A stretch of 64,000 nucleotides of DNA. Source: Vesta saturnalis (Eukaryota > Arthropoda > Insecta > Coleoptera > Lampyridae). Made by a program: the position numbers and the translations under genes. Under the pieces are notes generated by a model. It was not told the DNA's origin. It did no database searches and saw only the letters and a program-made list of their open reading frames with translations. The stretch lies in the NCBI GenBank assembly GCA_036346205.1, contig JARFJB010000654.1, positions 1 through 64,000 of the forward strand, in the 5' to 3' direction. Positions 1-13,226 of the stretch are shown one piece after another (the first letter of the stretch is position 1; each line of letters opens with the position of its first letter).

Positions 1-367
1 TTTTAATTATTTCAAACACCTTGTATCATCTGCAAATACATAACATGTGCGCATGTAATTTCATTGACTTGAATATATGTGTGCATTACATCATGTCCAA
101 ACAACAACGTTAGTACAATTTGGGTATCTTTTTTCTTTTAAAATGATATTGAATCACTATAAAATCAATAAGTAGTTGAACTATTTCCAGACTAGTGTAT
201 AATTCACTTGCATCCTTTACATAAATGCACATAAATAACTTATAATAATATTCAACGTAACCTCAAATAAATAAATAAGATTCACAGACTCACATTCATG
301 TATTTTCTTTTAGCTGATCCAATTTCCAATTCAGACCAAATTCGAGTTCCATTGATATTATTGATCC

Positions 368-482
368 ATTGGTGGAAGATCTACAGCCCCAGCGTGTTGT
401 GGATATGCTGCATAAATATTTGCTCTATCGGTGGAAGGTCTACAGCACTAAAATATATAGGTATGCTGCATCAGTATTCGCT
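368..482. repeat. Two-unit ~60-bp tandem repeat
   Basis: A unit beginning ATTGGTGGAAGATCTACAGC and ending near GGATATGCTGCATAAATATT is followed by a diverged second unit with GGTGGAAGGTCTACAGCAC and GGTATGCTGCATCAGTATT. It lies in otherwise unique AT-rich DNA and has no evident coding potential. Confidence 0.7.
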
Positions 483-1877
483 TTGACACTTTTCCAAAAG
501 CACTTTAATTTATTTTAGTATATTAATAAATATAATAATTTATTTTGAAGATACAAAAATTTTATCTACAACCAAATTTATTATGCACTTGTAACTTTTT
601 GATTTTTATTTCAACTAAAATAGTAACTCGATGGTAGTTTGGTTAAACTAATTTTAATTTAAACGAAATAATTGAAATAAATTGATTTATATTCACTGCA
701 TACCGACAGCACATCCCTCAGAATAACATTTACGTTAACGTTATTTCTATTTACAATTTTAAATTTCAATTGTTTAGTATTATCAAATTTTTAGGTTGTA
801 CGAACCACATGAACTATTTTAAAATATTCATGTACACATCAGTGACATGTTCACACTTTGAAGAATTACAAAAGGGTTATAAAAATTTTTTCCACTTCCT
901 TATATAGCTTCTAAAAAATCACCAATCACCTTAGCAAATTTTGTTAATACAAAGATAACTTAATTCTCATTGGATAATTGTTTTTTCAGAAATTTGTAAA
1001 TTATTATTCTTACACATAACTTTCTCATAAGTGGACAGATCTTAAAAACATAATTATTTTTTAATTCTATGCAAAATTTCCTTTTCATAGGTACCTCACA
1101 TGGCACATTTCCTTTTAAAATTCCTTATCTATCTAAATTCTAACAAATTGCAAATTTTCATACACAAATTTACTTATATCTAACTTATTCTGCTTCTTAC
1201 AGGAAAACTGCATACAGAAATGGATTTTGTGACCCAAAATACATGCGGTTTCACCAGTTTCTAATACTTTTATGGTTTATGTTGAAAAATTATATCTCAA
1301 TGACTACGTTGAAATTCACCATATCCTGGATTTACAACATTTATGCTTAAATCACATCTAGAATATTAGTTTAAGTAGTAACACTTCCTAGTCACACTAT
1401 TATGTAAGTTTATAACATAATATTTGTTCAATTTCACTTTTAAACTCAATAAGTTCTATGAATCTTGTTAAATCTGTTCGATTCACAATCTTTAACATGT
1501 CCTTTACTCACCTTACGTTGATTGATACAATTTAATTTCTTTTTAGAATAGAAGCATATTATGGTACCAGACTAGAATATCCTCATACGAAATGAAATAC
1601 ATATATTTTATAAATGAAAATACACATTTTCACTATTCCGAAGATGCTCGGAAACCATTATAATAAATTAATTTGTTGTTCAGCTATGATTACACTTTTA
1701 CACTTATGAAATTTGATTTAAATAGCTAACAAGATGTCCTGTAATCACATTTGTACTTAGTTTTATGTTAATTTGTTTTTATGCAATTTGCGTTTTACAT
1801 ATACGCTTACTCAATTTCATTGCAATTAATTTATGTTTAATGTAGCTTATAATCTGAGCTTAGCTTAACAAATATCA

Positions 1878-1880
<3 letters not shown>

Positions 1881-1955
<75 letters not shown>
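1881..1955. repeat. (AT)n microsatellite
   Basis: About 75 bp of uninterrupted alternating A and T. Confidence 0.95.
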
Positions 1956-1956
<1 letters not shown>

Positions 1957-2789
1957 TAAACTAATTACAATTCCAGGCACATTAGCCCATGAGACAACCT
2001 TATTAAACGTTTAGTTATCTGGTTTAGAGAAACAAGAAACAAGAAGACTGTCTAGTGGTAACCCAGGCATGTGACAGATGAATACCGTTTATTCAAAGTG
2101 GTCGATCAGGAAAGTACATTCAGCTGGTCTAAGCTTCAAGAAATAATAGCAGTCCTTATTTAACCCTGTTATAAAGTAGTCTAATAGAATATCCCACATA
2201 AAACGTAAGCTCTCCTTTCTGTGTATTGATGTTCTGTAACAATAAAATTATACTACGTAAATTTTTGTAATCGACATTTTAAGTTTATGTGTGCAAACTC
2301 CAGCAACTAGTTTGAGTAAGGCGTAAAATCTTATTTCATTGCTTTCCAATATATTTCATGTCTGAAAACTTTCACTTTTGTTCCAAAGTATTTTCCTTTT
2401 GCAGATTTGATATTACTACAATCTTTTTCCACCTGAATAGACAATTAGACTGTGAAAGGATTTATACCTAAATCGGTGTTAACAGTTTTATTTAATCTTT
2501 CTCGTAAATAAACGTTAACATTAAAGTAACCCTAATTTTTTCCCGTCTTATAGCAGTAAGCATAATTGTATAATACTGTTATAACAGATTCCTGATATAA
2601 CAGCGTTAAATGTAACTTAATGGTATCGTTTGATGCATAAATTCGTCAATACCTGGTACACCACATATCAGTAGATGCAGGGGTTTGTTGCCCTGAATGT
2701 GAATATTGTGTATTTTGTACTATTTATTGCTTAAAAATAAGTAATGCAACACTTTTGACGATCATTGAAGTGTAACTAAAATTCAAGGC

Positions 2790-3740
2790 GCATGTGAATA
2801 AACAAGCAATAACAAACACCTTCTGCATAATTAAGCAACATTGGCTTAACGTAACAAAAAGTTCATTTGAAAATTGTGAGAACGTTTTAATTAACGTTTA
2901 TAGAATGTTCCCATGCACTAGATCATGTGGGAATATGTGCATCTAATTGTGCAAAACATGTTATACAGCATGTCCCGCGAGGTGAGGTACACATTTTGTG
3001 CGTGTTCTCCGGGTAACTTTTATTTAAAAATATCTTTATGAACATGGTTTGCAAATGGTTCCTTATCGAGATATGCCATTTTTCATTTTATTAGTTTTAA
3101 AGTAGCAAGACACATATCTAGTAGGCAATGTTGCGCTTGTTTAATTATTTTGACAGAAGGGCTGAGTGTCAGTTAGATTCAACTACGTATTTCTTTAAAC
3201 ACTGTTAATTTAAAGTTCACAGTCATGGTTGGTTTTACAAATTAAGAATACCCTTACCTCCTGTTAGTCTATGGATACTGCGATTGCAGTGATAGTGATC
3301 AGTGAATGAATGTGGTTGCCTTTTGCATAATTAAACAATATCGACTTAACCTAAAAATAGTTTATTTCAAAATTGTGAAACTGGCTTAATATTTATTAGT
3401 ATTCTCATGTTCTGTTACTACATTCTTCTATAACTTGTTTACATACATGGAGACTGTTCTTTGTTAGGTTGTTTTTAGGTTATGTATCACAAAGTTCAAG
3501 GCAATTTATTTGCGTAAAGTAGTAGAAAGTAAAACAATATAATTCAAATTGTATATCTCCGTTTACCATGTAATTATATGAAACACTAAATACAAAAATA
3601 AACACTTTGTTACTTACCTTAACAGATGGGCTGTGTTATTATAATTTAGCTACGCATTTCATTTAACACGGTTAATTTTAAGTTTACTATCATGTTTGAT
3701 TTTACATATAAAGGATGTCCTCATCAGTATCAGAACTAAA
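2790..3740. repeat. Degenerate ~0.5-kb direct repeat
   Basis: The block around 2815-3270 (TTGCATAATTAAGCAACATTGGCTTAAC and then a segment ending near GGTTGGTTTTACA) is matched imperfectly by 3325-3725 (TTGCATAATTAAACAATATCGACTTAAC and then GTTTGATTTTACATA). Order and orientation are kept, which suggests an old tandem duplication of a ~0.5-kb unit of unknown identity. The same pair recurs in copy B. Confidence 0.55.
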
Positions 3741-4049
3741 ACATAACAGATAGTTGGATATTCGCAAAAAATGTTTGAACATGGTGGAGCAACCAAATTA
3801 TCTTCAAATGGTAAAGCAAGGTATCCATCATCAGCTAACCATGATTTAATACTTGATACTTGAATGGTCACCATCAACTAGCGTCCCCATAACGTCGGTT
3901 AGTACTGATGCTAAACGAATGACCTTGGTTTGTACGTATAAAGTTCTGTAATTGACTCAACGCACATCGTCGTAATAAAATTTAGTTCACCGATGAATAT
4001 CGAGACGGCGTCAATAACTTTCCCATTCTTGCCAACTTCAAAATCGCGA

Positions 4050-4260
4050 TGCAATCATGGACTGGAATCTTTTCCGTTTTATGTTTGGTGCATTTGGTAA
4101 GAGATCAGTTAAATGGCCTCGTTTGACTAATTTATATTCTATTCTTACTAGAATAGTTTCCAGTGTTGTTGGACAATATCTTATTTCAAATAACAAAGGA
4201 GATACAACATGACTGTGCTCCGCCGCACTATGTTAGAGAAGTTGTTGAGTATTTAAATAT
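4050..4260 (+). pseudogene. mariner/IS630-like transposase remnant (copy A)
   Basis: Reading the plus strand near 4202-4258 gives a run containing HDCAPPHYVREVVEYLN, which matches the block around the second catalytic Asp of Tc1/mariner/IS630 transposases (usual form QDxAPxH). The preceding ~150 bp reads as hydrophobic, transposase-like sequence in a shifted frame. No terminal repeat or other catalytic block was found, so this is a short relic. Copy B carries it at 20468-20678. Confidence 0.55.
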
Positions 4261-7200
4261 AACTTGTCTTGAGTGTTGAATCATATTCATTTGAATTAGT
4301 TGTAATATAACTTGTGGAGAGGCTAGAGAATCTTGGTGTATGCGAAAGACACACACTGGAGATAAACTTCTTCGCAAAAACATTTTTAAGCAGAATAGAC
4401 TATGCCTGTAGCGTTAAGGTTGATATTTTGAACAATTCCTGTCATAATGTCCATTCTGTGTTATATAAGAGAGACTTTTTTTATAATGTTTGTGTTCTTG
4501 CTCCTTAAACACTGTTAAAAGTAAAATAAAGAAGCATTTTCGGACCGTGTTCATACAGACATTTTCGGATCAGATTTACCTTATAATGTGGTACACTCTA
4601 TAAATGGTATAATAGTTTCAATTTCTAAATCATATGTACAAGCAAATTTATTGCCATAAAATATCGTCAAAGTATATGCAAAAAAGAATAGATCCTATAT
4701 TAGCCTCTTTCGTTCCACTAATTGCTACTTGGTATGTTTTGTAAGGTTATTTTGAAGCATTGTGTATGCAGTATCTTGATAACGTATGGAATGTAAGTGG
4801 GTATGAATGATACACACCTGGAGTTTAATGGAACATTGTTTGACGTATGAAAGAATATTTCTAAGTTGTACAAAGATTTTTTATGTTGAAAGCATTAAAT
4901 TTGGTTGAAAAATAATGTTTTGCGTAAATTGTTACTGAGACGGCACTGGTAAAAGACTACCGGTTTGCTACTGGGCTTTGCTGTTATGTGGATTAAAGAA
5001 ATGGTAGTAGACGTATGAGTAAGTTTATGATATACTGATATTGTATTAATGTGCAGTAAGAAATATGTGTACATATCTTTGCAGATATTTTGTAACATTG
5101 TACAAATGGAAAAATTGAAGGCGTGTTCAAGAATAAAATTGTTAGAACGTTATGCAGTGGCTTAAATTGTGCGGAAATAGAAATCGCCCACCTTCGAAAT
5201 TTTCGTAGAAAGTTGTGTTATGGTCTGGATAATGTACAAAGTGAATGCAATCGCAATTAATGTTTTTATCGAGGAGTAGTGACTAAATTTACAAAGTAAA
5301 TCAAGATGGCTACGTTGCTCTTAGTTTATTTTGCGGGTGTCCATCCGGGTTTTCCACTCGGCAAAGAACCGCACGAAATACACGATTTGTGGGTTTTAAT
5401 ATTGGCGCGCAGAGATTGGTAATATCGCGGGCAGAGGGTATAAAATCGAAAGCGTAGTGAAGGGCGTGGGGGAGAACCGTTCGGTTAGAGCTTAAGTAGA
5501 GGTGGGTCGCGCGCGTTTTTGAAGGGACCTTAGAATGGTCAGTATTGAACTTTGTGAAAATTCAGTTCAGCGGTACTTGTACAAGCGACTGCAATAACCC
5601 ATAAGCGGGATAAAATCGTATATAAACATTCATAAATAAAAAAGTGTGAATTGAAAGGAGATAATAGTTTTTCCCTTTCAAGAAATGTAAAACGTGCAAA
5701 AGTAGATTTAAAAATGAAACAGCAAATATGCAGTTAAATGTCCAGTAAGTGCTGGATCCAATAAACAGAGAAACCCTGAAGTAACCCTTTAAGTAACATC
5801 AAAAGTGTGTTAATTAAGCAAGCGATTAGTGGTCATTATTGATATTGATTGTCGTATGTGTACATTCGACAATAATATCAAATCGATTGTATAAAGCAAA
5901 TAAGAATTCAATGATACAAGTAGAAGTAAACATTATTTGTTGTGACAGACGTTTATGTGAAGGGCAAATAATAAATCAGATCGCCCAGGTGTATATGTGT
6001 ACTGCGCACGAGTGAAGGATGGACAACTACTCTCGCGAGTGTTACAGCCTAATGAGTTAGCTATTGCGGCTGTTTCTGTTTTCTTTTATGACAAGTGTGA
6101 GTGCATAATCGAAGGATTACGACAAACAAGGCATCTCCATATGGACATCTCGGATAAGGGATTACCTACTGTAATTTGTAAGAAATAGCTTTAGGTTTTG
6201 TTTAAAAGATAAACTACGATTACCTTTTAAGTTCATTCTTGCTTGTTGAGTTAACAATTTCTTATTATAAGTAAAAGGATTATGTATTTTAATGTGTTTA
6301 GTATATAACATTTTGGGGGAACTTTAGTCTATAAGAATTGATTTTTTTTGGTGCTTTTTGAAGCCACGTCGTTGTACACTTTTACAATTGCAGATTGCTC
6401 AATATAAATCAATTAATTAATGTACTTTTTTTATTTGTGTCAGCTGAGATAAAATTTTAGCATTAACCTGTGTAAAATTGCATAACGGGTTACATCTATT
6501 GGTACTTGGAAGTGATATTTGAATATTTTGAGTTCAATGATTGATCTGAAATTGCTTTGTGAGCGAGATCGATTACATAATTTAACTATTTTGAATTATT
6601 TGACAGTCAGTAAAATAACGAAAGACGAATAACAGAATATTTTTATGAAGTATAAGTTACGGACTTAAAGTATTAAAATGCAAACCTATCGAGAAATGTT
6701 TAATACGATTTTTAAAGTCAGCAGAAAATATAAAGATATTATTTATGACGAAAGCACTAATCGTCATATTTTAAATTTTTCGGAAACTAACGAATGTTGT
6801 GGTGTTTTAAAAATTATTAAACCGATGTTTTATTTAAATTTTTTTAAATTGGGTAATTTCTTGGTTCAGACTTTTATAACAGCAATATCAATTTATATGT
6901 ATACGAGGGCTACTAAGAAAGCATTCAAATTAACGTTTTATGACTTGGAATTTACATATTTACAGGGTGTAATCAATACTCTGGTTCGTTTAAAAAGATT
7001 ATTCATAATAAGTGAGTGATGTGAATATCCCAAAAAGGTAAAGTTAGGAAATGGAAGGTAAGGCAAGTAACAGGGCGTTAGAAATGCAACTGAAAATTGA
7101 GCTGTTCTGGTGTGGCCACACTTGAGCAGAAGAGTTGTGGATGTGTGTGACTGTCAATGCTAAAAATTAATTATAAAGGTAGAGTAAATAATAAAATGTG

Positions 7201-7559
7201 GAGAAAAAAAGGAGCAGAGGAAGGAGAGATTATATGGAAACGCAGAAGGCATATGACCAAGGGAAGTGGAAAATACCCATGGTATAAAACTTCATTAAAA
7301 GAAATCAGATGCTTAAATCAACACCAATTCCAGCACCAGAGATTATTTGTATACTAAGGATTAGTAATTTATGGCCATGGAACGTACCCACTTTAGTTAA
7401 TAAAATATTAGCAAATTTATGGGGCCTGCGGAATTTTACAGAACTCACTTAAGCATTTATCCAAGTCGTAAACTTTTTGACATCGATCTGTTGGATTTCA
7501 TAACATTCTCTCCAGGTTTACTATTTGGTGAAATATTCAAAATACTGGGGTGGTCGTGT
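4261..7559. other. Unrecognised AT-rich DNA (copy A)
   Basis: No coding motif was recognised. A 5.3-5.7 kb segment is less AT-rich and holds a TATA-like box. A 113-codon open frame near 6678-7019 is interrupted in copy B by a homopolymer length change and is not treated as a gene. Compared with copy B (20679-23973), the first kilobase is almost identical while 5250-7468 has scattered substitutions and small indels. Confidence 0.5.
5439..5446 (+). promoter_or_regulatory. Possible TATA box in a GC-richer segment
   Basis: TATAAAAT lies in the only moderately GC-rich part of its neighbourhood. A GGTTAGAGCTTAAG stretch about 35-45 bp downstream could be a start region. This layout resembles a retroelement LTR or 5' region, but no matching LTR or primer-binding site was found. 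Kept in copy B at 21858. Confidence 0.25.
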
Positions 7560-8064
7560 AATAGGTGTACAACACCAATTGTAGGTCTAGTTCGCGTCAA
7601 AGAGCAAGGAAGTTCGCAAGGAAGTTCTTGTGTGAAAATATTACCGGCGGCGCTTCGTCCCTGGTGTATTTTATGGTCGTTTTCTGAGTAGCTGTAGGGC
7701 TGTCTGTGAACTCGTTTAAGGCCTGGAACACATTGTCGGCAGGTGGCGGTGTAGTCGGGCGGGCTTTCGATGCATTCTTCTTCTGAGTTTTGTAGTCCTC
7801 GTCGGTGGATCCCTGGCTGGGGCCTTCACGCTGAATCGGTGCTGGGGCGGAGCGCTCCAATAACGGTGCGACGTCTGGCGGTTGCGCCTTCTACGGTCTG
7901 GTCTTCTGTTGTAGTCGCCCTGGTGTTGGTGTCGGTGCCGGCAAGCTGCTTGGCGACGGTTCAATTAGCCAGAGCGGTTTATCGAACAAACTAGGGTCGG
8001 CATCCACGTTGTCGTGCGAAACCAGGTTGTCGAACTCGACCTCGTCGTACAATCTGGGCGACAT
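7560..8064 (-). pseudogene. GC-rich, proline-rich retroelement ORF1/gag-like fragment (copy A)
   Basis: The minus strand opens at an ATG at 8064 and reads an acidic N-terminus (MSPRLYDEVEFDNLV) followed by a Pro/Ser-rich stretch. After a frameshift it continues as Ser/Thr/Pro-rich sequence ending in APPVIF. Such a layout, with a low-complexity N-terminus and a PPPI-like string, is typical of the N-terminal part of LINE ORF1 (gag-like) proteins; that family call is inference. The composition is far richer in G and C than the AT-rich gypsy remnant directly upstream at 8090, so it is probably a separate, later insertion. There is an internal stop in the opening frame and no zinc knuckle is seen. 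An unrelated CDS fragment is possible. Confidence 0.45.
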
Positions 8065-8089
8065 CGTAAAATGATGCCTTCATATTTGT

Positions 8090-10620
8090 TCTTTCTTGAA
8101 ATTGTTTAAATTAGCTTGTGCTAAATTTTTTGTCGATGTTACCCGATCAGATCCCAAACATTGGAACTGTTTTCCAAATTATTCCATTATACCTCTCAGT
8201 TTGTCCATGACCCCTAACGTTATATTGACTAGAACGACTAGTAGCTATGCCCTGAGACATAAGCAGTACCCTGATCTGAATGTATGTATGAAGGAATACC
8301 GATAATTTAAAACAAATCTTTAAAACAATTTATAACAGCATCGGAAGATGTATCTGGACATAGATAGGCAAACGGAAATCTAGAATATTCGGCGATAATT
8401 GTAAAAATACGTCTATTTCTATTTGCGTTAGGAACAATTGAAATCAATCTTAAGTCGTTCAAAGAGCGATGTAGCTTTTGATAACTATTCTATCAACTAT
8501 TAGAAATTTCGGTTTTAATTCAGAACATGTATGGTAAGATACAAACGTTTTCCTTATTTCTTCAACAGAATATGGGAGATTCTTTGATCGAACCCAGTGT
8601 ACGTTTCGAATAACCCCAGCATCACATAAAGATTCATGTAGGTGGGGTAAATTGGTCCCAATGACTCCTCTAATACGTAAAATATACCTTCTACGTGATG
8701 ATTCTTGCCATGTCGATAAATAATGTCGAAACTATAACATTCCATTTCAACCTCCACCCTAATATTTTTCGCTACTTTTTAAGTTAAACATGAAACATAT
8801 TTTGATCGGCAAAATATTTACCAATCAAGAAACATCTCGATTTCTTCAGAAACTTTACAATTTCGTAGGCTTTTTCATGATTTTGTTCGATCTGTGAAAG
8901 TTTCTAGGGAAGGCTACAGGTCTATCATATTGACTTAATGTAGCTGTGATAGAGTATCCCGATGCATCTGTTTCGTCTACAAAGGGAACACTTTCTTTAA
9001 TGGATAGAAGACTTATCTATCTCTTTAATGCTTTCAAAGTTGATTGCAGCCTGTTTATCCAAAAGGAAATTACTACATGTTATAAGATTTTGAATATTGG
9101 AAGAAAAATATAGAATCCATGTAGAATCATGTAGCAGCATTACTTACGCAAAGCTTCCACTCTTGATAGATCAGGTTTTAACGTCGAATGCTTAATAAGA
9201 TATCCCAGCATCTTGATTAATTTTTGATTGAATAAACGTTTCTCCTCATTGATTGTTACATCATATTCCGTCTTCAGACTTTCAGCAAATTACTATACCA
9301 TCAAGATGCACGTAGATACCTTCCAACTTTTCAACAGTGACCGTTCCATCCATAACTCTTTGAAAAGCTACAAATCCATTTATAACACAAAATGGTATTC
9401 TGAAATTTGCTTCAAATACAGTACAATGTTTTCCTTCTTGTTTGACAGATATCCTATATTTGGTAATGGGTGAGAATCCAAATGAGTGAAGCAATTAATA
9501 TTTTGAGATTAATCAATGACCATTCTCATCTAGTGGTTTTCATTCTAGACAACAATAAATTATGCTCTTCATGACGAATAGCCAGTTTTAAGTATTCCGT
9601 CTCTAAGCAGTCTTATAATTTTGTACTTACTGAAGTCAGAATCTTCCTAAGTAGGTTTTATGGATTTTGTTGTGATTGGTTTACAATCACTGGATAAGCT
9701 GCATATAATGTGGGTGGTTCAACCATTGCTATTGCTAGACTACATACAGTTAATGACTTTCTTGGTCCTCTAAATTCCATATTAACAGAAGTATGTTCCT
9801 TAAGCATATCGTGGCCAACAAGTGTATCTGCACATAAGCTGTCAAGAATGTCTTTTTAATATTATCATAAAGATTATCCTTTATTTGTATTTTTATAATA
9901 CAGTATCGATTTATATAAGATTGCAACATGGTAGATGCCATTGATATTTTTTTATCGATATAAGCTGAACCCTTTCTATCTAACAAAGCATCAGCATTCA
10001 GATTGTCATTCATTTTACTTTGATTGATGTTTTTGTAAACATTTTAGAGCAGCTACAAGTAGGGTATTATTGATTTTACTTACTCTAGCAAGCTTTGGAA
10101 AATGTCCAATGTTCGTACACTTCCGCAAAAGTAACACTGATATATCCGGTATTGCGAACAATACTTCAACTTCAGATGTTTCAGGTTCTTGTGACTTGGT
10201 ACTTGTAGACCAAACAATATTACTAGTTTGAACATAGTATGGGGTATGATGTGGAGCAGATTATAGAGAATGCGCAAGATGAGTGGCCTTTCAAGCTCTA
10301 AAGTTGTACTTTCCAACAATCCAACAATATGGGACATGTTTAGACCACTTATAAAAGCCTCTCGGATGTAGTTTTATTTGTTTCAGCAGTAGCATTCCTT
10401 AACTGACGGCCTTTGCTTAACAAACAAAGCGCGTAGACATATTGGTCAATTGTGTCACTTTGAAAATGTTTCATTTTCTCTTTAAATGTAGAGAAGCTTT
10501 CATAATCAGGTAGTAGCTTTAGCTTCTGCCCTTCATTCATGGCAGGCGTTGTGTTTTCTAAGTTTTCGAAGTAGTTTACCTGTGTAACCATTCATGGGCA
10601 CTTTCACTTTGCGGGTCAGT
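8090..10620 (-). pseudogene. Decayed Ty3/gypsy retrotransposon, gag-pol (copy A)
   Basis: The minus strand holds the order gag, protease, reverse transcriptase, RNase H and integrase in broken frames. The gag-like part (10349-10591) includes FKEKMKHFQSDTIDQYV. The protease site region (about 9960-10000) reads ALLDRKGSAYID in place of LLDTGS. Reverse transcriptase (9282-9494) has IPFCVINGFVAFQRVMD and ends with YVHLDGIVI, so the YxDD box is mutated to LDG. RNase H (about 8560-9000) shows TDASGYSI and YRHGKNHHVEG. Integrase C-terminal core (about 8150-8215) shows GHGQTERYNGIIWKT. Many stops and frameshifts make it non-functional. No LTR pair was found on either side. Confidence 0.85.
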
Positions 10621-11190
10621 ATCATATCAATCGGTATTTAGCAGCTCATCAGTGATAGCAGTTATGCTAATTAAATTGAAATGATAATAACAAACCCCTA
10701 CCCAAAGGCTTTAATCAGCATAATAATTCAGCATGACTTTGACAATACAGTAAAGCGATAGAATTTCAGCAAAGTTGTAACGTGGTATTTCTGCACGATG
10801 TGAAAACTTACTAAATAACATTGCTGAAATACTTTAATACTACACACTGTATTGGAATTTCCTTTTATTAAAATAATGTCCCTTTTATTCTGTTATATAA
10901 AGCAATTTAAATCAAACAAATTCAATTTCATTGAACGAAAGTGCATATTTACGCCACCTATGGGCAAATTTCCGAATCCCTAAAGGTTTAAATTTATTCA
11001 ATAACAGAAGTGCGTTAGTTTATTGAACTGCCGTTAGAGCGCGAGGTTAGTACATTCAAATAAAATAGCATTTATGAAATATCGATTGATAACAATATAC
11101 ATACGTAGGTATAGCAGGTTATACAATCGACTTTTTTTCACTATCGCTAAATCGACTTATCAGCCCACTTAACAACAAGATCAGCCATCA

Positions 11191-11331
11191 TGTCTGTGTG
11201 GGTGTGTGTGTGCGTGTGTGTGTGTGTGTACTTGTGTGTGTGTGCGTGTGTGCGTGTGTGCGTGTGTGCGTGCGCGCGTGTATGTGTGTGTGTGTGCGAA
11301 TGTATATGTGTGTGTATGTGTGTATGTGTGT

Positions 11332-11416
<85 letters not shown>

Positions 11417-11482
11417 TGTGTGTGTGTGTGCGTGTGTGTGTGTGCGTGCGTGCGTGCGTGTGTGTGTGTGCCTGCGTGCGTG
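11191..11482. repeat. (GT)n microsatellite with interruptions (copy A)
   Basis: About 290 bp of TG repeat with scattered TA, CG and CA variants. It and its left flank are the only places in the last 11.5 kb of the unit where copies A and B were seen to differ (an 8-bp indel at about 11134 and repeat-length changes). Confidence 0.95.
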
Positions 11483-13121
11483 GCATTTTCTTCATTATCT
11501 GAATAACGACTAATTTTATAAAAAAACTAGTAGACGTATTTTTAAAGAAAATTTAATTTTACATAGATTTTCTTTACAAAGTTTTTAATGTAAATTAAAT
11601 AAATATGATTAAAAATGCTGAGACTGTATGATAGATATTTTATAGAATCACGACTTTGAATTTTGTTTTACCTTAACATGTATTTATGTCTATGAATCTC
11701 TTGTGAGTTTTAAATGTCATTCTGATATGGATTACCGTTTTTGTTTTTTACAATGTCGCCTGTTTTCGTTATGAACGTATAAAAAGGAGGTTGCACAGTT
11801 ATCCTAAAAATTGAAATTAAAATTATTTAATTTCTCTTAATTTAAGTTAGCATACAGATTTCTATTAACTCTGTCTGTTATGAAGTTTTAAACGTCTTTT
11901 GACATAGTTTATTGTTTTGCTTTTACAATACTGCCTATTTTTGTAATGAGCCGTTTATAAAAGATGTTGCATAGTTATCCTAAAAATATTACTAAAACTA
12001 TTTCATTTCATTTAGTTAGAGTGCAGGATGTTAGGACATTCAAACACAATAGATCTATTTATTTAATATCGATCGGTAACAAAGGAATCAATTCTAACAA
12101 TTTTTCGTTTTGAAAAACGTATTACATTCCCCGTGCCCTTTTTTGGGGTCGCCATTTTACGACGCTATGGAAAATTTTTGAGTTTTCGTCGTAAATGGGG
12201 CAAGCTGTTCCGTAAGTCTTCCTATTTGCTATTTATTTATAAATTTCTTTGTTAGCGACTAAAAGCGTACAACCATAAATAAATTATTGATGCTCCGATC
12301 GAATACCAGAAGGCATTTCTTACCACTTCAGTGTGCCCACCTACGAATTTAGGGCTAATTGATGTGAATTTCATCTTATATCATACTTACGTACCTTTCC
12401 CATTAGAATTAAAGTTTTCTTCTGTATTTCTGTAATCGTGGCTACTTGTCCGGTATAAGTTGAATTACTTCTGGATATAAACCGTGCCTGTTCGAAATTG
12501 ACAGCCAGGTCGAAAACTTAATTTACATCCATTCGTTGACATTCTGCTACTACTGCATCAACGATAGAGTAACAATATCTACGGTACCACAGGTTAGAAC
12601 ATTTATTACTTTTCCATGGACTAAATTTACATTTTCGCTGTGCGTGCTAGAAACCATGCATCTGCTCTATAAGGGTTTAAGTAATGTCTTTGAACCGTTT
12701 AAAACAGTATAATTTACTTACCGATTAATGAATTTCCTCAAGTGAACGTGGTTGGTAGACCTACCCACTGCTAGAATTTTACTTATACTTAATCAATCTA
12801 CCTATGTATTAGTTTGATTTGTAATAATCTTCAGAACGTTGACCTTATTATTCCTGATACTATGTAGACCACACCCATATTCGCTTTAAGATAGCGTACA
12901 TTTTATAAAAAAGTAGGTCAACTGCACAAAACCTGTTTGGTTACCGAGTTGCGCGGTAGTGTCTGCTTCTTACTAGTTTCATTAAATATTAATTGATTTC
13001 CTCCTTTTTTAAATCAAATTGAGGTTCAACTCTTACCTTACTTAACTTTTCCGTGCGTTGAATATACCTATTTACTTGTAAATTTAAAAACTAATCTCAA
13101 TTATTGGGTTATTATTTTGAC

Positions 13122-13226
<105 letters not shown>

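Larger units (their letters stand above)
1..2548. other. AT-rich single-copy DNA, no gene seen
   Basis: Every frame is broken by frequent stops and no domain motif could be read on either strand. The only structures seen are a short two-unit repeat near 368-482 and an AT microsatellite at 1881-1955. This stretch lies just outside the tandem duplication and is its left flank. Confidence 0.6.

Noticed and set aside
6678..7019. 113-codon open frame in copy A
   Set aside because: The same region in copy B is broken by a homopolymer length change, composition is AT-driven and no motif was recognised.
7770..7994. Plus-strand open frame in the GC-rich segment
   Set aside because: It is the shadow of the minus-strand retroelement reading; GC-rich DNA has few stops in any frame.
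11190..11513. Several overlapping ~100-codon open frames on both strands (Val-Cys or Thr-His repeats)
   Set aside because: They are translations of the GT microsatellite; the same holds at 27594-27917.
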